The notes under the pieces were generated by a model that ran no database searches, was not told the DNA's origin, and saw only the letters and a list, made by a program, of their open reading frames with translations. The position numbers and the translations under genes are program-made. A DNA stretch of 60,113 nucleotides from Zhongshania sp. (GTDB taxonomy: Bacteria > Pseudomonadota > Gammaproteobacteria > Pseudomonadales > Spongiibacteraceae): the NCBI GenBank assembly GCA_018066965.1, contig JAGPVP010000054.1, positions 1-60,113 of the forward strand, in the 5' to 3' direction. Positions 38,107 to 47,523 of this stretch are shown piece by piece. Position 1 is the first letter of the stretch. Every line of letters begins with the position of its first letter.

Positions 38107-38413
38107 CGGCAAATCCTTATCTTTATGACATATTGAACACACACTAGGCCGTGTATAAGCCGAGCATAGACAGATGCAAAAGCAATATCTGGGCCATCGT
38201 TGTGCACAGAAAAAGCACACTGCGCCAAATCGGTTCTGGAATATGCGGGGCTCGCACCATTTGTAAGCAATATGCTAGATGGGAGACGGGAGATGCAAAA
38301 GCGGGCGACCCCGCGTCTCCCGTCTCCCGTCTCCCATCAAGCATTCCGCCTGTGAAACCTCCCACGCGGCTTCAATAAACGCTACACTTAGCGCAATAGC
38401 GAGGTAACGACAC
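38107..38413. other. Divergent intergenic region ureD / ubiK
   Basis: About 307 bases hold the promoters for ureD and ubiK and the palindromic repeat copy C. I looked for a sigma-54 site for ureD; the nearest, TGGCGCAGTGTGC, has the two boxes two bases too close. So the urease operon may use another promoter. Confidence 0.5.
38272..38344. repeat. Palindromic GGGAGAC repeat, copy C (73 bp)
   Basis: The left arm 38272-38296 (ATGCTAGATGGGAGACGG continuing to GATGC) is inverted at 38313-38344, where the right arm has three GGGAGAC heptamers against two on the left. Only 16 bases separate the arms, so this copy is a strong hairpin. It lies between ureD and ubiK. Confidence 0.85.
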
Positions 38414-38677
38414 ATGGCAAAACCCGATTTTATTTCTCAGCTGGCGCAACAGGCCGGCAAGCTGATCAACAGCGGCCCAGAAATTCAGAGCGATATTGAA
38501 GAGAAGGTACAGGTCTTACTACAGGGCGGTTTTAGCCGTTTAAACATGGTTTCACGCGATGAGTTTGATGCCCAAGTGGCCGTGTTAAACCGCACCCGCA
38601 GCAAACTGGAAGCCTTAGAAAAACAACTGGCCGAACTTACTGAGCAATTAGAAAGCCAAATCGCCGACAAAAGCTAA
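38414..38677 (+). CDS. ubiK: Ubiquinone biosynthesis accessory factor UbiK
   Basis: The 87-residue BMFP/YqiC-family protein has FISQLAQQAGKLI, VLLQGGFSRLNMVSRDEFDAQ and a C-terminal coiled coil (LEALEKQLAELTEQLESQ). UbiK trimers work with UbiJ in the soluble ubiquinone assembly complex. GAGG lies before the ATG. Confidence 0.92.
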   Translation: MAKPDFISQLAQQAGKLINSGPEIQSDIEEKVQVLLQGGFSRLNMVSRDEFDAQVAVLNRTRSKLEALEKQLAELTEQLESQIADKS

Positions 38678-38719
38678 ACTCAAACATCCGCCATTTACGC
38701 AGCCTTCAAGGATGAAGAC

Positions 38720-40201
38720 ATGCCACTCGCCACCGTTTACAGTCGCGCCAAGCTCGGCATTAATGCTCCGCTGGTCACCGTTGAAGTGCACTTATCTGGC
38801 GGCCTTCCCGCATTTAACATCGTTGGCTTACCTGAGGCTACCGTCCGCGAAAGCCGCGACCGAGTGCGCTCCGCACTGATTAATTCCCGCTTTGAGTTTC
38901 CCGTCAGTCGCATTACCGTCAATTTGGCACCCGCAGATTTACCCAAGGAAGGTGGCCGCTTTGATCTACCGATTGCCATCGGTATTTTACTGGCCTCGGG
39001 ACAAGTGCCCGCCGCACCCCTAGAACATTTAGAGCTCATTGGTGAACTCGGTTTAAGCGGCGAACTCCGCGCCGTCGATGCCGCGCTGCCCGCCGCGATT
39101 CAAGCAAATTTAGCCGGTCATATATTAATTTTGCCGGCGGCAAATACCGGATTGGCATCAATAGTCGACGACACCGGCCTACGTGAAGCCGACTCCTTAC
39201 TCGCCGTAGCCGCACATTTACACGGCCAACATGCCCTACCCTTTGCAGGCGCCAGTGTTGAACCTATTGATGAAAACAACTACCCCGACCTCAGCGACGT
39301 TAAAGGCCAAGCCGGCGCCAAACGTGCGCTTGAAATTGCCGCAGCTGGCGGACATAGCCTGCTTTTAAATGGGCCTCCGGGCACAGGCAAAACGCTGCTG
39401 GCAAATCGCCTACCCGGCATTTTACCGCCCTTAACTGAAGCGGAGCGTTTAGATATTGCCACTGTGCAATCGGTCGCCGGCCAGCCATTACGACTGCATC
39501 GCCCGTTCCGCTCACCACATCACACCGCCTCGGCAGCGGCCTTGGTCGGTGGCGGCAGTTATCCTCGGCCTGGCGAAATTTCCTTAGCTCACAACGGAAT
39601 TTTATTTTTAGATGAGCTGCCAGAATACCCCCGCAAAGTATTAGAAGTACTGCGCGAACCCATGGAATCTGGCGAGGTGATCATCTCCCGCGCCGCGCAG
39701 CAATTAACCTTCCCGGCAAAATTCCAATTGGTGGGCGCAATGAATCCATGCCCCTGTGGCTATGACGGTGACGAAAGTAAAAACTGTCGCTGCACACCAG
39801 ATCAAATTCAACGCTATCGCAGCAAATTATCTGGCCCGCTGTTAGATCGAATCGATTTACGCATCACCGTGCCAAGACTTCCACCCGGCGTGCTGCAAGA
39901 CTCAAGCAAAGCAGAAAGTAGCGCAGTGGTTCGTGAGCGCGTATGTGCGGCGCGAGCCCGTCAGCACCAGCGCAGCCCTAACATCAACTCTAGACTCAGC
40001 GCCGATGAAGTCGCTAAGTTCTGTAAACTTGATGAACCCAGCAAACAATTCATGCTCCGCGCCGAGCAAAAACTAGGACTCAGCGCTCGCGCCCATCATC
40101 GCCTAGTTAAAATTGCTCGCACGATTGCGGATCTTGCGGGGGATGAAGACATCAGTCTTGGTCACTTGCAGGAAGCCATGATTTATCGAGGAGAACTTTA
40201 G
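38720..40201 (+). CDS. comM: YifB/ComM family Mg chelatase-like AAA+ ATPase
   Basis: The 493-residue protein has an N-terminal Lon-protease-like domain (VEVHLSGGLPAFNIVGL), Walker A NGPPGTGKTLLAN, Walker B LFLDELPEYPRKVLEVLREP, and a cysteine cluster in NPCPCGYDGDESKNCRC. ComM is a hexameric helicase that extends branch migration during natural transformation; a role in DNA uptake here is inferred. It follows ubiK by 42 bases. Confidence 0.93.
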   Translation: MPLATVYSRAKLGINAPLVTVEVHLSGGLPAFNIVGLPEATVRESRDRVRSALINSRFEFPVSRITVNLAPADLPKEGGRFDLPIAIGILLASGQVPAAPLEHLELIGELGLSGELRAVDAALPAAIQANLAGHILILPAANTGLASIVDDTGLREADSLLAVAAHLHGQHALPFAGASVEPIDENNYPDLSDVKGQAGAKRALEIAAAGGHSLLLNGPPGTGKTLLANRLPGILPPLTEAERLDIATVQSVAGQPLRLHRPFRSPHHTASAAALVGGGSYPRPGEISLAHNGILFLDELPEYPRKVLEVLREPMESGEVIISRAAQQLTFPAKFQLVGAMNPCPCGYDGDESKNCRCTPDQIQRYRSKLSGPLLDRIDLRITVPRLPPGVLQDSSKAESSAVVRERVCAARARQHQRSPNINSRLSADEVAKFCKLDEPSKQFMLRAEQKLGLSARAHHRLVKIARTIADLAGDEDISLGHLQEAMIYRGEL

Positions 40202-40259
40202 TGGCGCGTGATGAGCTCAAAACGAATCATCAAGACCGCACTTTCCTAAATAGATATAC

Positions 40260-41222
40260 CTAACTACTTTTATCTTCAGTCAAGACATAAGGCGAAGCTT
40301 CCGCTGGATCAGGACGCGTCTTAAAGCGCTGATGGACCCAGAGGTATTGTTCAGGCGCCTCTTTTATTTCCTGCTCTAGCAGCTCATTAAATACTCTGGC
40401 CACTTCCACGGGCTCGCCGGCAGCCTCATCCAACGGCGGCAAGATGCGCAGCAAGTAGTGACCATCAGCCTCGCGACGAAAGAAAAAAGGCACCAAGGCC
40501 GCGCCGGTACTTTGCGCCAATCGGCCAGGAACGGTCACGGTTGCAGCATCAACACCAAAGAACGGTAAGAACACACTGTGCTCCATACCGTACTCACCAA
40601 AATCCTGATCTGGTGTATACCAAACGATCTTGCCTTGACGCAGGTATTTGAGCGCCTTGCGCATATCATCACTGGGAATCATATCGGCAAAATGACGCAA
40701 GCGAGCCTGCAGCACCGTTGCCTCCTGTACCGGATCGGAGTGGCGACGATAGACGCAATGCACTTGGTGATGAAGGCTGAGCATACGCACGCCCATCTCT
40801 TGGGTGGTAAAGTGTGCACCCAGCAACAAGACCCCTTTGCCCCTCGCCAACGCGGCATCAAGGTGTTCAACGCCTTCAATACGATATTGCTTACTCAACA
40901 AAGCATCTGCGCTAAACCAGCTCGCCGCGGCATCAAACACGCCCATACCCAAAGCATCTACATGGCGGCGCAGAAGCGTTTCCCGCTTGGCATCGTCCAG
41001 CCCAGGAAAACATAACTTTAAATTGGTGCGTGCCACATGCATGCGCTGACCAAGCAAGGGCCACATAATAAAAGCAATGCCACGGCCCAAGCTAAGCTGT
41101 ATACGCAAAGGTAACTTCGCACAGAGTTTGAATAGTCCATAGCTAAAACGAAGAATGATGTGGCGAGGACGAAAAGACGGTTTGATCGCTACCTTAGCAA
41201 TCGGCGTCTCAATTCTGGGCAT
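40260..41222 (-). CDS. lpxL: Lipid A biosynthesis lauroyl acyltransferase LpxL-like
   Basis: The 320-residue membrane-associated enzyme has the catalytic HX4E motif at H137-E142 (GAHFTTQE), VYRRHSDPVQEATV and WYTPDQDFG. It adds a secondary acyl chain to Kdo2-lipid IV-A. LpxL, LpxM and LpxP cannot be told apart with certainty here; LpxL is the best guess. It converges with comM. Confidence 0.88.
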   Translation of the reverse strand: MPRIETPIAKVAIKPSFRPRHIILRFSYGLFKLCAKLPLRIQLSLGRGIAFIMWPLLGQRMHVARTNLKLCFPGLDDAKRETLLRRHVDALGMGVFDAAASWFSADALLSKQYRIEGVEHLDAALARGKGVLLLGAHFTTQEMGVRMLSLHHQVHCVYRRHSDPVQEATVLQARLRHFADMIPSDDMRKALKYLRQGKIVWYTPDQDFGEYGMEHSVFLPFFGVDAATVTVPGRLAQSTGAALVPFFFRREADGHYLLRILPPLDEAAGEPVEVARVFNELLEQEIKEAPEQYLWVHQRFKTRPDPAEASPYVLTEDKSS

Positions 41223-41370
41223 ACGCTATACCTGTGCTTAATATGGTTTTTATGCATATTTATTCGAAAAATTACTTAAATCAAAAAGGTAGCTGATCGG
41301 GCATTTCCTTTGCAAGCTACTTATCTCATGAAGCATATAATCAAGAGTACATCCTACGCCAAAATCAGCT

Positions 41371-42114
41371 TCAATCGGCAGTGTCACCCAATATTATACG
41401 TGCCAACAACTCAGGGTATTCTCGTTGAATATTGTGGCCCCCGGGAATATTGATCAATGCCCACCCCTTTTCTTGCGCGCGTTTTGCTTGGGCAAAAAAA
41501 TCGTCATCCTCAGGTTTAGTATTTGGGGCCACAGTCAAAACATACTGGGTAGGTATAGACAGATTGTGATGCTTTAGCGTGATTTTGTCTGTGACGGTAT
41601 TCAAAGGCTGCGGCATAAGTTTTGGTGGAGGGGTGTTTTCCTTATATCTAGGCGGGTAGACAAAACCATTGCGAGTTAGCGAGGCCAGTGCTTTTGCCGC
41701 CTTACTATGAATATCAAGCATGCTTTCACCGTTAGACGGCACCATACCTTCAATATAAATACGGCGCGCTATTCGCTCGGGGATGCTATCGCTTACCCCG
41801 CTAATTACCATGCCACCATAGCTATGCCCCACTAGAACGACATCGTGCAAATCCTCATACAAAATAAGATTAACAATATCTTGAATATGCGTTTCTAAGC
41901 GGATGTCGGTAGAGCTTAAATGCGTACGCGCACCCAAACCAGTTAGCGATGGTCGGTAGACTTGGTGCTCCTGTTTGCTAATCTCATCAGCGAGGGGCTT
42001 CATCACCCAGCCGCCACTCCACCCACCGTGAACAAGTACAATCGTTTCGGCGCAAACCGGCAGATACACTAGCAGCGCTATCAAACCTAATATTTGTTTG
42101 CACAACGTTTTCAT
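41371..42114 (-). CDS. Secreted alpha/beta hydrolase, EstC-like
   Basis: The 247-residue precursor has a signal peptide (cleavage near VCAE), then LVHGGWSGGWV, the nucleophile elbow GHSYGG with Ser98, and the His in IPGGHNIQREYP. This resembles the EstC/salicylate-esterase branch. It is the last gene of the cluster running from 49874 and follows the M28-like gene by ten bases. The substrate is unknown; the signal peptide implies a periplasmic or external ester. Confidence 0.8.
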   Translation of the reverse strand: MKTLCKQILGLIALLVYLPVCAETIVLVHGGWSGGWVMKPLADEISKQEHQVYRPSLTGLGARTHLSSTDIRLETHIQDIVNLILYEDLHDVVLVGHSYGGMVISGVSDSIPERIARRIYIEGMVPSNGESMLDIHSKAAKALASLTRNGFVYPPRYKENTPPPKLMPQPLNTVTDKITLKHHNLSIPTQYVLTVAPNTKPEDDDFFAQAKRAQEKGWALINIPGGHNIQREYPELLARIILGDTAD

Positions 42115-42124
42115 AAGACCTCTA

Positions 42125-43627
42125 TCAATTTGGCATGCTATTTAAGTCGTCACAATCACTGCTTAATCGCTCACTTCTCGGTGGAGTATATTGTCCCGCG
42201 CGTAAACTTTTGGCCGTTTCGCTGCCTAGCTCTTGAACAATATCGATCACCGCTCGGCTTACGGGTAAAAGCGATTTTTCATCAACCATGTTCATGCGAT
42301 CTGCAGGGTCAAATAGGTACATTGGCGCGGCCAATAAACTAACAACTGGTGTTGTAAAGAAAAACACCGATGCATCCGTGGGCGGCCGTTTCGCATCTGG
42401 CCGAGGCCAGCCCGTCGAGGGCATCATCAAAGAACGAGTTAAATCCTCTCGACAAATTGCCCGCCCGACAATGCGTTCAAGACGCGGTATATAGCTGGTA
42501 AACCACCACCTAACTTCCGGCTTATCGGTAGGCACTAACTGTCCGTCTACAACCTTAGCAGCCAGGGCAATATGCTCTAAATGAATTTCTGCAACGACGT
42601 CGTTAGATAGAAAATCCTTATGCTTCTCTGCAAAATCGTGCAGACCTGCACCACCAGACATATGCCCGCCCGTTAACAAAAAGAGCATATTGTGTGGACG
42701 TTCCTTAGCAGGCACCCGCGACCAATATTGAGCCTGCGCCATAACCATGGCCACACCACTGGCATCTTCAACAGCAGAATTCCACGGGCCGTCATGATGT
42801 GAACCGATGACCAGCCATTCATCCGAACGCCCTGGTAATGTGGCGTATACATTGTGATTAACCGTTCGTGTTAGTCCGGCATCAACACTAAGACGTGCCA
42901 TGACGGGCCCGTCCTCCATCATATCTAACAGCCGACGCCCCTCATTGCGACTGAGATATAAGCCTGGAATATCGCGCGGCTTGCTGTCATAAGGCACGTA
43001 GTATTTATCCGTTTGCCACGGGAAATTAAGTATTCCTATATACGCGGCGGCGCCAGCTTCTGCCTCTGGATCCATGATTTTCTGAAATCGTTCTCCCATA
43101 GGAAGAACTTGACTCAAGGTATTAAACTCGCCTTCAGGATCATAAGACCATGTCGCCACGTCATCACGAATCTGCGCCTGGGGCATTTCCATTAGAGGAT
43201 ACTCAACCACGGCGATGGTTCCCGCCTGAACGTCTTCAGGACTTGGGCTAAGTACAAGCTCTGCGGTTAATTCCTTAACGGGTTTAGACAGCGGGATGGG
43301 CCAAGAAGCCAATGTGATTACTTTGTCTGGGTGAGCTTTTGGCCACACAGTTAACGACCATTCACGCTCTTCCCAGCGAGTCACGTCGATGGGGTCTAGC
43401 GTAATATCTTCTAGCCCCAAAGCCTTGAACATGTCTACCGCCCACTTTTCTGTCCATTCGTCAGCAGGCCAACCTGGGCGTCGATAGCCTTGTTCTTCTA
43501 TGTCGCTAATCCAGCTCATCATCGTTTCGGTTGAAGGCAAATGGTCTTTGGTATTGCTGTTGCTATCTCTTGTGCAAGCACTCGAAACGATGATGCCAGC
43601 TAAGACCAGTACATAGCAAATTTTCAT
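42125..43627 (-). CDS. M28-like metallopeptidase family lipoprotein, altered metal motifs
   Basis: The 500-residue protein has a probable lipoprotein signal (VSSAC, Cys18) and the M28 arrangement: a PA-like insert near residues 120-240, then WLVIGSHHDGPWNSAVEDASG (residues 271-291). The usual ADDN is AVED, and the GEE motif that carries the base and a zinc ligand reads TGGHMSGG (319-326). The nearby EIHLEHIAL could give other ligands. So peptidase activity is doubtful or the metal site is rearranged. It is encoded between the beta-lactamase-like and EstC-like genes. Confidence 0.78.
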   Translation of the reverse strand: MKICYVLVLAGIIVSSACTRDSNSNTKDHLPSTETMMSWISDIEEQGYRRPGWPADEWTEKWAVDMFKALGLEDITLDPIDVTRWEEREWSLTVWPKAHPDKVITLASWPIPLSKPVKELTAELVLSPSPEDVQAGTIAVVEYPLMEMPQAQIRDDVATWSYDPEGEFNTLSQVLPMGERFQKIMDPEAEAGAAAYIGILNFPWQTDKYYVPYDSKPRDIPGLYLSRNEGRRLLDMMEDGPVMARLSVDAGLTRTVNHNVYATLPGRSDEWLVIGSHHDGPWNSAVEDASGVAMVMAQAQYWSRVPAKERPHNMLFLLTGGHMSGGAGLHDFAEKHKDFLSNDVVAEIHLEHIALAAKVVDGQLVPTDKPEVRWWFTSYIPRLERIVGRAICREDLTRSLMMPSTGWPRPDAKRPPTDASVFFFTTPVVSLLAAPMYLFDPADRMNMVDEKSLLPVSRAVIDIVQELGSETAKSLRAGQYTPPRSERLSSDCDDLNSMPN

Positions 43628-43681
43628 ACGCGATCCCGATTATTATTGTGTGTATTAGAAAAATCGTGCTCTAGATCTAAA

Positions 43682-45022
43682 TTACTTCTTACTCTTTATT
43701 TGAACAGGAAATTGCGATGCGATAGCACGTAAATATCGATATATGCTTTTATCTTTTGACGTTGAGAACACTGCAATCACAACATCGCGAGATGGAGAAA
43801 TATAAAGTGCTTGGCCATCAAACCCAGACTTGAATAAATCACCATCGGCAAATAAGGCGTCCCACTGCGCTAGCGCGTTAACCGGCTTTTCACCCAACAA
43901 ATTACCCGCCCGCTTAGCCGCTTCAACTGCATTCTGATAATGCTTATTTTCTTGTGTGCGACTAATTCGCGACATTAGCTGAGGCGAGAATACTGATGCG
44001 TTGTAGCCCGTCGGCGTAAACAGCAATCCAAAGCGGCCAAGGTCTCGGAGCCGAGACGAGTACATTCCATGTGCGATGGCGTGGCCATCTGGGCTTAAGC
44101 CCATCAACCCATCACCTTCTGCGCCTATGCGAGACCATATCCGATCTTCTATAAATTCCGCGTATGGTTTGCCGCTGACACGTTCAATCAGTAGCGCCAA
44201 CATATTGGTATTCGCGGATGAATATTGGTAAACACGTCCAGGCGCCTGCAAGCGCGGTATCTTCGACAGCGCTTGATTGTGACCAAGTGGCGTATGCTTA
44301 GGAGAGCTTAATATCCCCTCTGCATAAATAAGCCCGCCTATACCCGAGTTTGGATCGGCATACGCTTGGGGGGAATCCAAGGCGTCCATGCCGCTTGCCA
44401 TGTTCAGTACGCTCTCGACAGACACCCCCGACCACGCACTCTTTTCAAACTCTGGCAAATAGCTTGTAATGCTTAGACTCTTGTCGATCTTTCCTTCATC
44501 CCTCAAAATTTCAACTGATAATCCGGCAAATATTTTTGCGATCGACCACCAAAGATGGGTGTCAGTGGCGCGCATTCCCGGATATCGCTCCAGTGCAAGC
44601 TGCCCCTGATGCAAGACTAAAATTCCTTGCACACGGCTATCTGGATGAGCGAGTAGCTCATCCAGTGAAAGCTCACCCAAAGCGGTAATCGCCGTCACTG
44701 CACCTAACTTAGAAGCCGAATTTAAAGAAAGTTTTTTAATCTCACCACTGCGGGCAAGTATATGGTGGGGGAAAAACTCGGCCATATGCAGATAGCTATA
44801 CAGCGCCTGATTTTCACCCGCCGCTAGTTTAGACGGAGAGTATTGGCTAAGCACTTGCCTGCGTTGATCGGATGAAAAGCCTTCTTTAGCGACAGAAACT
44901 GGCCACACACTTTGTGTAACCGCCTCAGCATGACTAAATGGCGCAACAAGGATTACACCTAGTGTTAAAATATTCAGCAGCCAAAAACTGAAAAATCTAG
45001 GCATTAATATTTTCACTGTCAT
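43682..45022 (-). CDS. Serine beta-lactamase-like esterase/amidase (class C fold)
   Basis: The 446-residue precursor has a signal peptide ending near SHAEA. It carries the SxxK motif SIAK (Ser160, Lys163), YSSANTN as the YxN box, and MASGMD. These fit the EstB/AmpC-related family that splits esters or amides as often as beta-lactams. GAGGAAGG directly before the ATG supports this start. It lies 40 bases after the TonB receptor gene. Confidence 0.83.
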   Translation of the reverse strand: MTVKILMPRFFSFWLLNILTLGVILVAPFSHAEAVTQSVWPVSVAKEGFSSDQRRQVLSQYSPSKLAAGENQALYSYLHMAEFFPHHILARSGEIKKLSLNSASKLGAVTAITALGELSLDELLAHPDSRVQGILVLHQGQLALERYPGMRATDTHLWWSIAKIFAGLSVEILRDEGKIDKSLSITSYLPEFEKSAWSGVSVESVLNMASGMDALDSPQAYADPNSGIGGLIYAEGILSSPKHTPLGHNQALSKIPRLQAPGRVYQYSSANTNMLALLIERVSGKPYAEFIEDRIWSRIGAEGDGLMGLSPDGHAIAHGMYSSRLRDLGRFGLLFTPTGYNASVFSPQLMSRISRTQENKHYQNAVEAAKRAGNLLGEKPVNALAQWDALFADGDLFKSGFDGQALYISPSRDVVIAVFSTSKDKSIYRYLRAIASQFPVQIKSKK

Positions 45023-45062
45023 ACCTTCCTCAATTATTGCAGTCTAATAATTAAAGCTGTGA

Positions 45063-47438
45063 TCAATCAAATTCCAAACTAAACCGTGCCGTAATTGTTC
45101 TGGGCGAGTTTAAAATGTAAAAATCATTCCCCCCTACACCGTCTATTATTCCAACCGGTATCGTTTCATTAGTGAGATTTGTTGCATTTATAGCCAGTGT
45201 CGGTCTACCACTTAACGTTGGTATGGAGAAGTTTACGCTTGCGCTGTATGTTCCATAATCATTAACCATATCTTCACTTTTTATATCGTTATAGGTTTCA
45301 CCGACATAGGTGTATCCAAGTAATGCAGAGGTATTAATCATCCAATCAGGAGAACCAAACAGGGCCAAATTAACACTGTATTGGTATTTGGCCGAACCGG
45401 GCAACGGCTTACCGGCAGGCACAAGACTATTCCCTGCCATAAAATCTTCAGTAGTTCTTGCGTCTACCGTACCACCACTCATCATCATGACTACCCCAGG
45501 GATTGGCGTGATCCAGCGCATATTTGCCTCAATACCGTCACTTTCTGCGCTACCAACATTGTCGTAATAATTAATCTGAATTGAGCTCTTCAACACAACC
45601 AGTGCGTCTGTATAGTCAATATGAAATCCCGTAATATCAAATTCTAACCGTTGGTCTAACCAACTTGTGCGAATGCCCATCTCGTAGTTCCAGATGAAAT
45701 CCGACTTATAAGTGGCGGGTATATTCTGCGTTTCATCTTCGGGAATATTTTGAATTCCGCCAAAACGGAAACCTTTATTTGCCAATAAATAGATTGAAAA
45801 ATCATCGTTGAACTGGAACTTTGCGGAGACCTTAGGGTTAACACCCTCTTCGGTAATTTCGGTCCTAAAATCAGCCGGCGACATACCATTATTAACGAGC
45901 CGAGCACCAACGCCTTGCCCTACAAAGCCACCGGCAACGGATGTTTCATAAGCGCGCGCCCCTAATGATAAATCTAATCGATCCCACAGATTCCACGTCA
46001 AGTCGAAAAACAGGGCCTTCTCTTCAGCTAATGCATTGGTTTCAGCGCAGAGTACCGATAACTCGCACCCTAAATTATCTGCGCCCGGTACAACGTTTAA
46101 AATTTGATCTACTAACCCACCGAGACCGACCGTATTCGCGGCATTTGAAACAAGCTGAATAGTATCGTCTGTCAGCGTAGACACCGAATTTAAGCCTTGA
46201 ACATTAAGCTTAAGGTAGTAACGAATAGGCGAATGCAAATAGTACGCGCCAACCAACCATTCTAGTGCGCCTCCATCGTTAGACTGCAATCGCAGTTCTT
46301 GCTGAAACGATGTCGACTCTTGATCAGTGATAAATGGAATAGCGAGCAAATTCGTCATATTCGCTGGAGGCCGCCCCAATATCGCGCCATATGAATCAAG
46401 AGTATTGAATCTTTCCTTTTCTGTTCTCGAACTAGAAGATATCAAACGAAAGCTCTCCCAGTCGTATTGAATCTCAAGATTGTATAAACCAAATCTGTGC
46501 CGATTAGGCCAAGGGATCAAGGAGCCCACAGTTGCTCGCGGGCCGTCGGGAGAGTCAGCGATAATCAATCCATTTTCTGCATTGTAATCTTGGTCTAAAT
46601 ACAAAAATTTCAATTGCAGCTCGTCGCTAGGCTGCCACAAAAACGACGCTCGAACCTGGTCACCCTCCCCATAGTTAACATCTTCTGACACCGGGTCCGT
46701 TCTTAAATCATCTGTCACGCCAGGGTATTCCCTACTTATATAGCCTAGGCGCATACCAAAATTTCCACCCTCGCCGAATAACGGCACATTAAGCACGACG
46801 CCCTGAGTCAATGCATCTGAACCGTCATCTGGATTCATGCTTTGAGCAAAATAACGCAGCTCCCATTGATCGGGTGAAGGATCTGTTAACCGATAACGCA
46901 ATACGCCAGAGAGTGCCGCGCCACCAAACAAGGTGCCCTGCGGCCCTTTAAGTACTTCTATCGACGCAATATCAAATGCCGACAAGTCGGGGGTAATACT
47001 TGCCGCATAAGGTTCGTTTAATGCGGTATCGCCAATAAAAATTCCGACTGGATAAGGAACCGTACTAACCGGCGAAGCACTGGTAGAAATCCCTCTCATA
47101 ACAATGCGCTGATCACCTGGGCGGGCGGAATTTGAGGTTACCCCTGGGGTCTGCTCAAGCACGTCATTAATACTTAGAATTGCCTGCCTCTCTAAATCTT
47201 CTCCTTTAAAAGCAGAAATTGACGCTGGCAAACTCCGCAACGATTTACTACGTTTAGTCGCAGTAACAAAAACCTCTTCTAAAATTGTAGCCTTTTTGTT
47301 TGAAGTGGTCTTAATTTCAGCGCCATTATCGGAGCTATTCACATCTTCGGTTTTCGCTTGCTGGGCGTACACATCACCGACGTTTAAAGCAAGTATCAAG
47401 CACATTGTGGCGGCGATACTTCTAGTTTCAACATCCAT
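45063..47438 (-). CDS. TonB-dependent outer membrane receptor
   Basis: The 791-residue precursor has a signal peptide ending near VYAQ, a TonB-box region EEVFVTATKR (about 54-63), a plug domain (LNDVLEQTPGV-like, RIVMRGIST, IEVLKGPQGTLFG) and a 22-strand barrel ending in ARFSLEFD with the final aromatic. It belongs to the large group used for organic compounds rather than a clear siderophore type. Genes on both sides encode hydrolases, so it probably imports their substrate or product. Confidence 0.9.
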   Translation of the reverse strand: MDVETRSIAATMCLILALNVGDVYAQQAKTEDVNSSDNGAEIKTTSNKKATILEEVFVTATKRSKSLRSLPASISAFKGEDLERQAILSINDVLEQTPGVTSNSARPGDQRIVMRGISTSASPVSTVPYPVGIFIGDTALNEPYAASITPDLSAFDIASIEVLKGPQGTLFGGAALSGVLRYRLTDPSPDQWELRYFAQSMNPDDGSDALTQGVVLNVPLFGEGGNFGMRLGYISREYPGVTDDLRTDPVSEDVNYGEGDQVRASFLWQPSDELQLKFLYLDQDYNAENGLIIADSPDGPRATVGSLIPWPNRHRFGLYNLEIQYDWESFRLISSSSRTEKERFNTLDSYGAILGRPPANMTNLLAIPFITDQESTSFQQELRLQSNDGGALEWLVGAYYLHSPIRYYLKLNVQGLNSVSTLTDDTIQLVSNAANTVGLGGLVDQILNVVPGADNLGCELSVLCAETNALAEEKALFFDLTWNLWDRLDLSLGARAYETSVAGGFVGQGVGARLVNNGMSPADFRTEITEEGVNPKVSAKFQFNDDFSIYLLANKGFRFGGIQNIPEDETQNIPATYKSDFIWNYEMGIRTSWLDQRLEFDITGFHIDYTDALVVLKSSIQINYYDNVGSAESDGIEANMRWITPIPGVVMMMSGGTVDARTTEDFMAGNSLVPAGKPLPGSAKYQYSVNLALFGSPDWMINTSALLGYTYVGETYNDIKSEDMVNDYGTYSASVNFSIPTLSGRPTLAINATNLTNETIPVGIIDGVGGNDFYILNSPRTITARFSLEFD

Positions 47439-47523
47439 ATTAGACCTCGTCTATTACTATTATTATGTTGTATTTAGTGCTTTTCGAAGCGAGAACTCGT
47501 TTATTCTGCTGCGACACACAAAG

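Noticed and set aside
38107..38220. N-terminal extension of UreD to the ATG at 38220
   Set aside because: The extra 38 residues are Cys-rich and unlike UreD; a TTG with AAGGA in good position gives the family length.
38221..38260. Possible sigma-54 promoter upstream of ureD
   Set aside because: The TGGCGC and TGC boxes are eight rather than ten bases apart, which RpoN does not tolerate.
43682..45022. True beta-lactamase resistance gene
   Set aside because: It has SxxK and YxN but lies in a hydrolase/TonB cluster and resembles EstB-type esterases; resistance cannot be claimed from this sequence.
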